Source: an uncultured Gammaproteobacteria bacterium (GTDB taxonomy: Bacteria > Pseudomonadota > Gammaproteobacteria > Eutrophobiales > Eutrophobiaceae). Taken from it: 64,000 bases of DNA. The translations under genes and the position numbers were made by a program. Positions within the stretch are counted from its first letter, which is position 1; every line of letters begins with the position of its first letter. The notes beneath the pieces were generated by a model that made no database searches, was not told the origin of the DNA, and worked only from the letters and a program-made list of their open reading frames with translations. The DNA lies in contig OY282354.1 of the NCBI GenBank assembly GCA_958295485.1, forward strand, positions 2,467,417-2,531,416, given 5' to 3'. Shown piece by piece: positions 63,309-64,000 of the stretch.

Positions 63309-63442
63309 GGCAACCGCCTGCTTCATAAAAGCCCCCTGACAAGGGAATAAACTCACAAGTATCCCCCTGACAAGGGGGGAAACAGGAGAAACAGTTTGGG
63401 GGATACCCATTATCAGGTCATGACTTGAAGCAGGCGGTTGCC
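63309..63442. repeat. Palindromic element with perfect 17-bp terminal inverted repeats
   Basis: GGCAACCGCCTGCTTCA (63309-63325) is exactly inverted at 63426-63442. Inside lie two copies of CCCCCTGACAAGGG and a nested inverted pair GTATCCCCC/GGGGGATAC. The 134-bp structure could fold into one long hairpin upstream of aceA and is MITE-like in shape. The rest of 63251-63744 shows no gene. Confidence 0.75.
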
Positions 63443-63744
63443 CTGATCCGGGCAGGTTACAAAAATATGTATCATTTGACAAGTTAATATTTTTAACATC
63501 AACTACAGGGCGCATCCCGGCATGATCGATTCCGCCTTGTGAAACTCGACGGCCGCGGCGGCGGCTTTTAGCTTCTCATTTTTATTTATACAATCATCGA
63601 CGACTGGCGAGCGCTATCTTTTCGGGTAGCTTGCCGGCTTGATATACTTAACCATAACAAGTATTGGCAGTAATAGCCCTGTTGCATTATATTATTCCTT
63701 TCAGGCAAACAGGATTAATTTGAAAACCCAGTAGAGAAACCAAC

Positions 63745-63858
63745 ATGAGTTCGACAACCTTATACCGCACCCTGGTTGAACAGAAGATCGGCCTGCGGGT
63801 CCCCATCGGCGTCAATATCGCGTTGATGCTGCCGGAGTTGCGAGGCATTTTCGTTTAG
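63745..63858 (+). CDS. Small ORF directly before clpS, function unknown
   Basis: The 37-codon frame (starting M-S-S-T-T-L-Y-R-T-L, ending L-R-G-I-F-V) runs to TAG 63856-63858, which is immediately followed by the clpS ATG. GTAGAGAAA lies upstream as a weak ribosome-binding site. I recognise no family; it could be a leader ORF or a gene remnant. The tight junction suggests translational coupling to clpS if translated. Confidence 0.35.
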   Translation: MSSTTLYRTLVEQKIGLRVPIGVNIALMLPELRGIFV

Positions 63859-64000
63859 ATGTCCGATCCCGAAAAAACTTATGAGCATGATGACGACGGC
63901 GTAGCGTTACAGGAAGCAGAGCCGAAGCTGAAACGCCCGCCCATGTACAAGGTGATTTTGATCAATGACGATTACACGCCCATGGAATTTGTCGTTCATA
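63859..64000 (+). CDS. clpS: ClpS adaptor, N-terminal part (cut by window edge)
   Basis: The visible 47 residues include the [20 protein letters not shown] segment that forms the N-degron pocket of ClpS (N-D-D, then T-P-M-E). ClpS delivers N-end-rule substrates to ClpAP. The flexible acidic N-tail before it is normal. clpA is expected just beyond the edge. Confidence 0.95.
   Translation, partial: MSDPEKTYEHDDDGVALQEAEPKLKRPPMYKVILINDDYTPMEFVVH

Overview
The window reads as a chromosomal segment of a proteobacterium, most likely gammaproteobacterial. The order rpsF-rpsR-(DUF2232)-rplI-dnaB-alr-radA, a ManC-type bifunctional enzyme, leuC-leuD, dapE, clpS and a class I PHA synthase all fit that group. 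The left edge holds the end of an MtdB-like methylene-tetrahydromethanopterin dehydrogenase, which points to H4MPT-linked one-carbon oxidation and possibly methylotrophy. Isocitrate lyase at the right end points to the glyoxylate shunt or the serine-cycle side of C2 metabolism. No species can be named from the sequence alone.

Layout. 1-18.2 kb is housekeeping and metabolism: mtdB end, a 183-bp tandem hairpin repeat, a TonB-dependent receptor, tRNA-Thr(CGT), manC, mtaB, a repeat-rich anchored protein, a PilZ-like protein, msrA, a KamA-family radical SAM enzyme, a two-gene osmoprotectant-type ABC transporter, a GST, an MBL hydrolase, sfsA, two coupled DUF488 genes and phaC. 18.2-21.3 kb is a decayed accessory island. 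It holds an orphan ParD-like antitoxin between direct repeats, fragments of an RloB-like protein, a DNA methyltransferase, a DUF4276 protein and a TIR/SEFIR protein, and one full-length AAA ATPase whose Walker B glutamate looks mutated. 21.3-44.3 kb is a single minus-strand gene of 7689 codons. It encodes a predicted outer-surface autotransporter built from about 60 Calx-beta repeats of 342 bp, a Gly/Ala linker and a C-terminal beta-barrel. A 28-bp G tract (C on the coding strand) lies inside its signal-peptide region, so it is a strong candidate for phase variation by slipped-strand mispairing.

44.6-64 kb returns to core genes: leuD, leuC, a moxR remnant, a CDP-alcohol phosphatidyltransferase, dinB, a Sel1-repeat protein, the rpsF-to-radA operon, a PfkB kinase, a LOG-family protein, a Uma2-type protein with a duplicated 3' end, dapE, aceA and the start of clpS.

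A theme across the window is expansion of short in-frame repeats inside exported or anchored proteins: 342 bp Calx-beta, 33 bp FRTPIES, 33 bp DAPGGSTPPPG, 21 bp TGAGxGx. One dispersed non-coding repeat word, TTCAGGACACCCATA, recurs both between genes and as the coding repeat of the protein at 6570-7307. The most interesting candidate system is the phase-variable giant Calx-beta autotransporter together with the decayed defence island whose sequence now forms the last codons of that gene.
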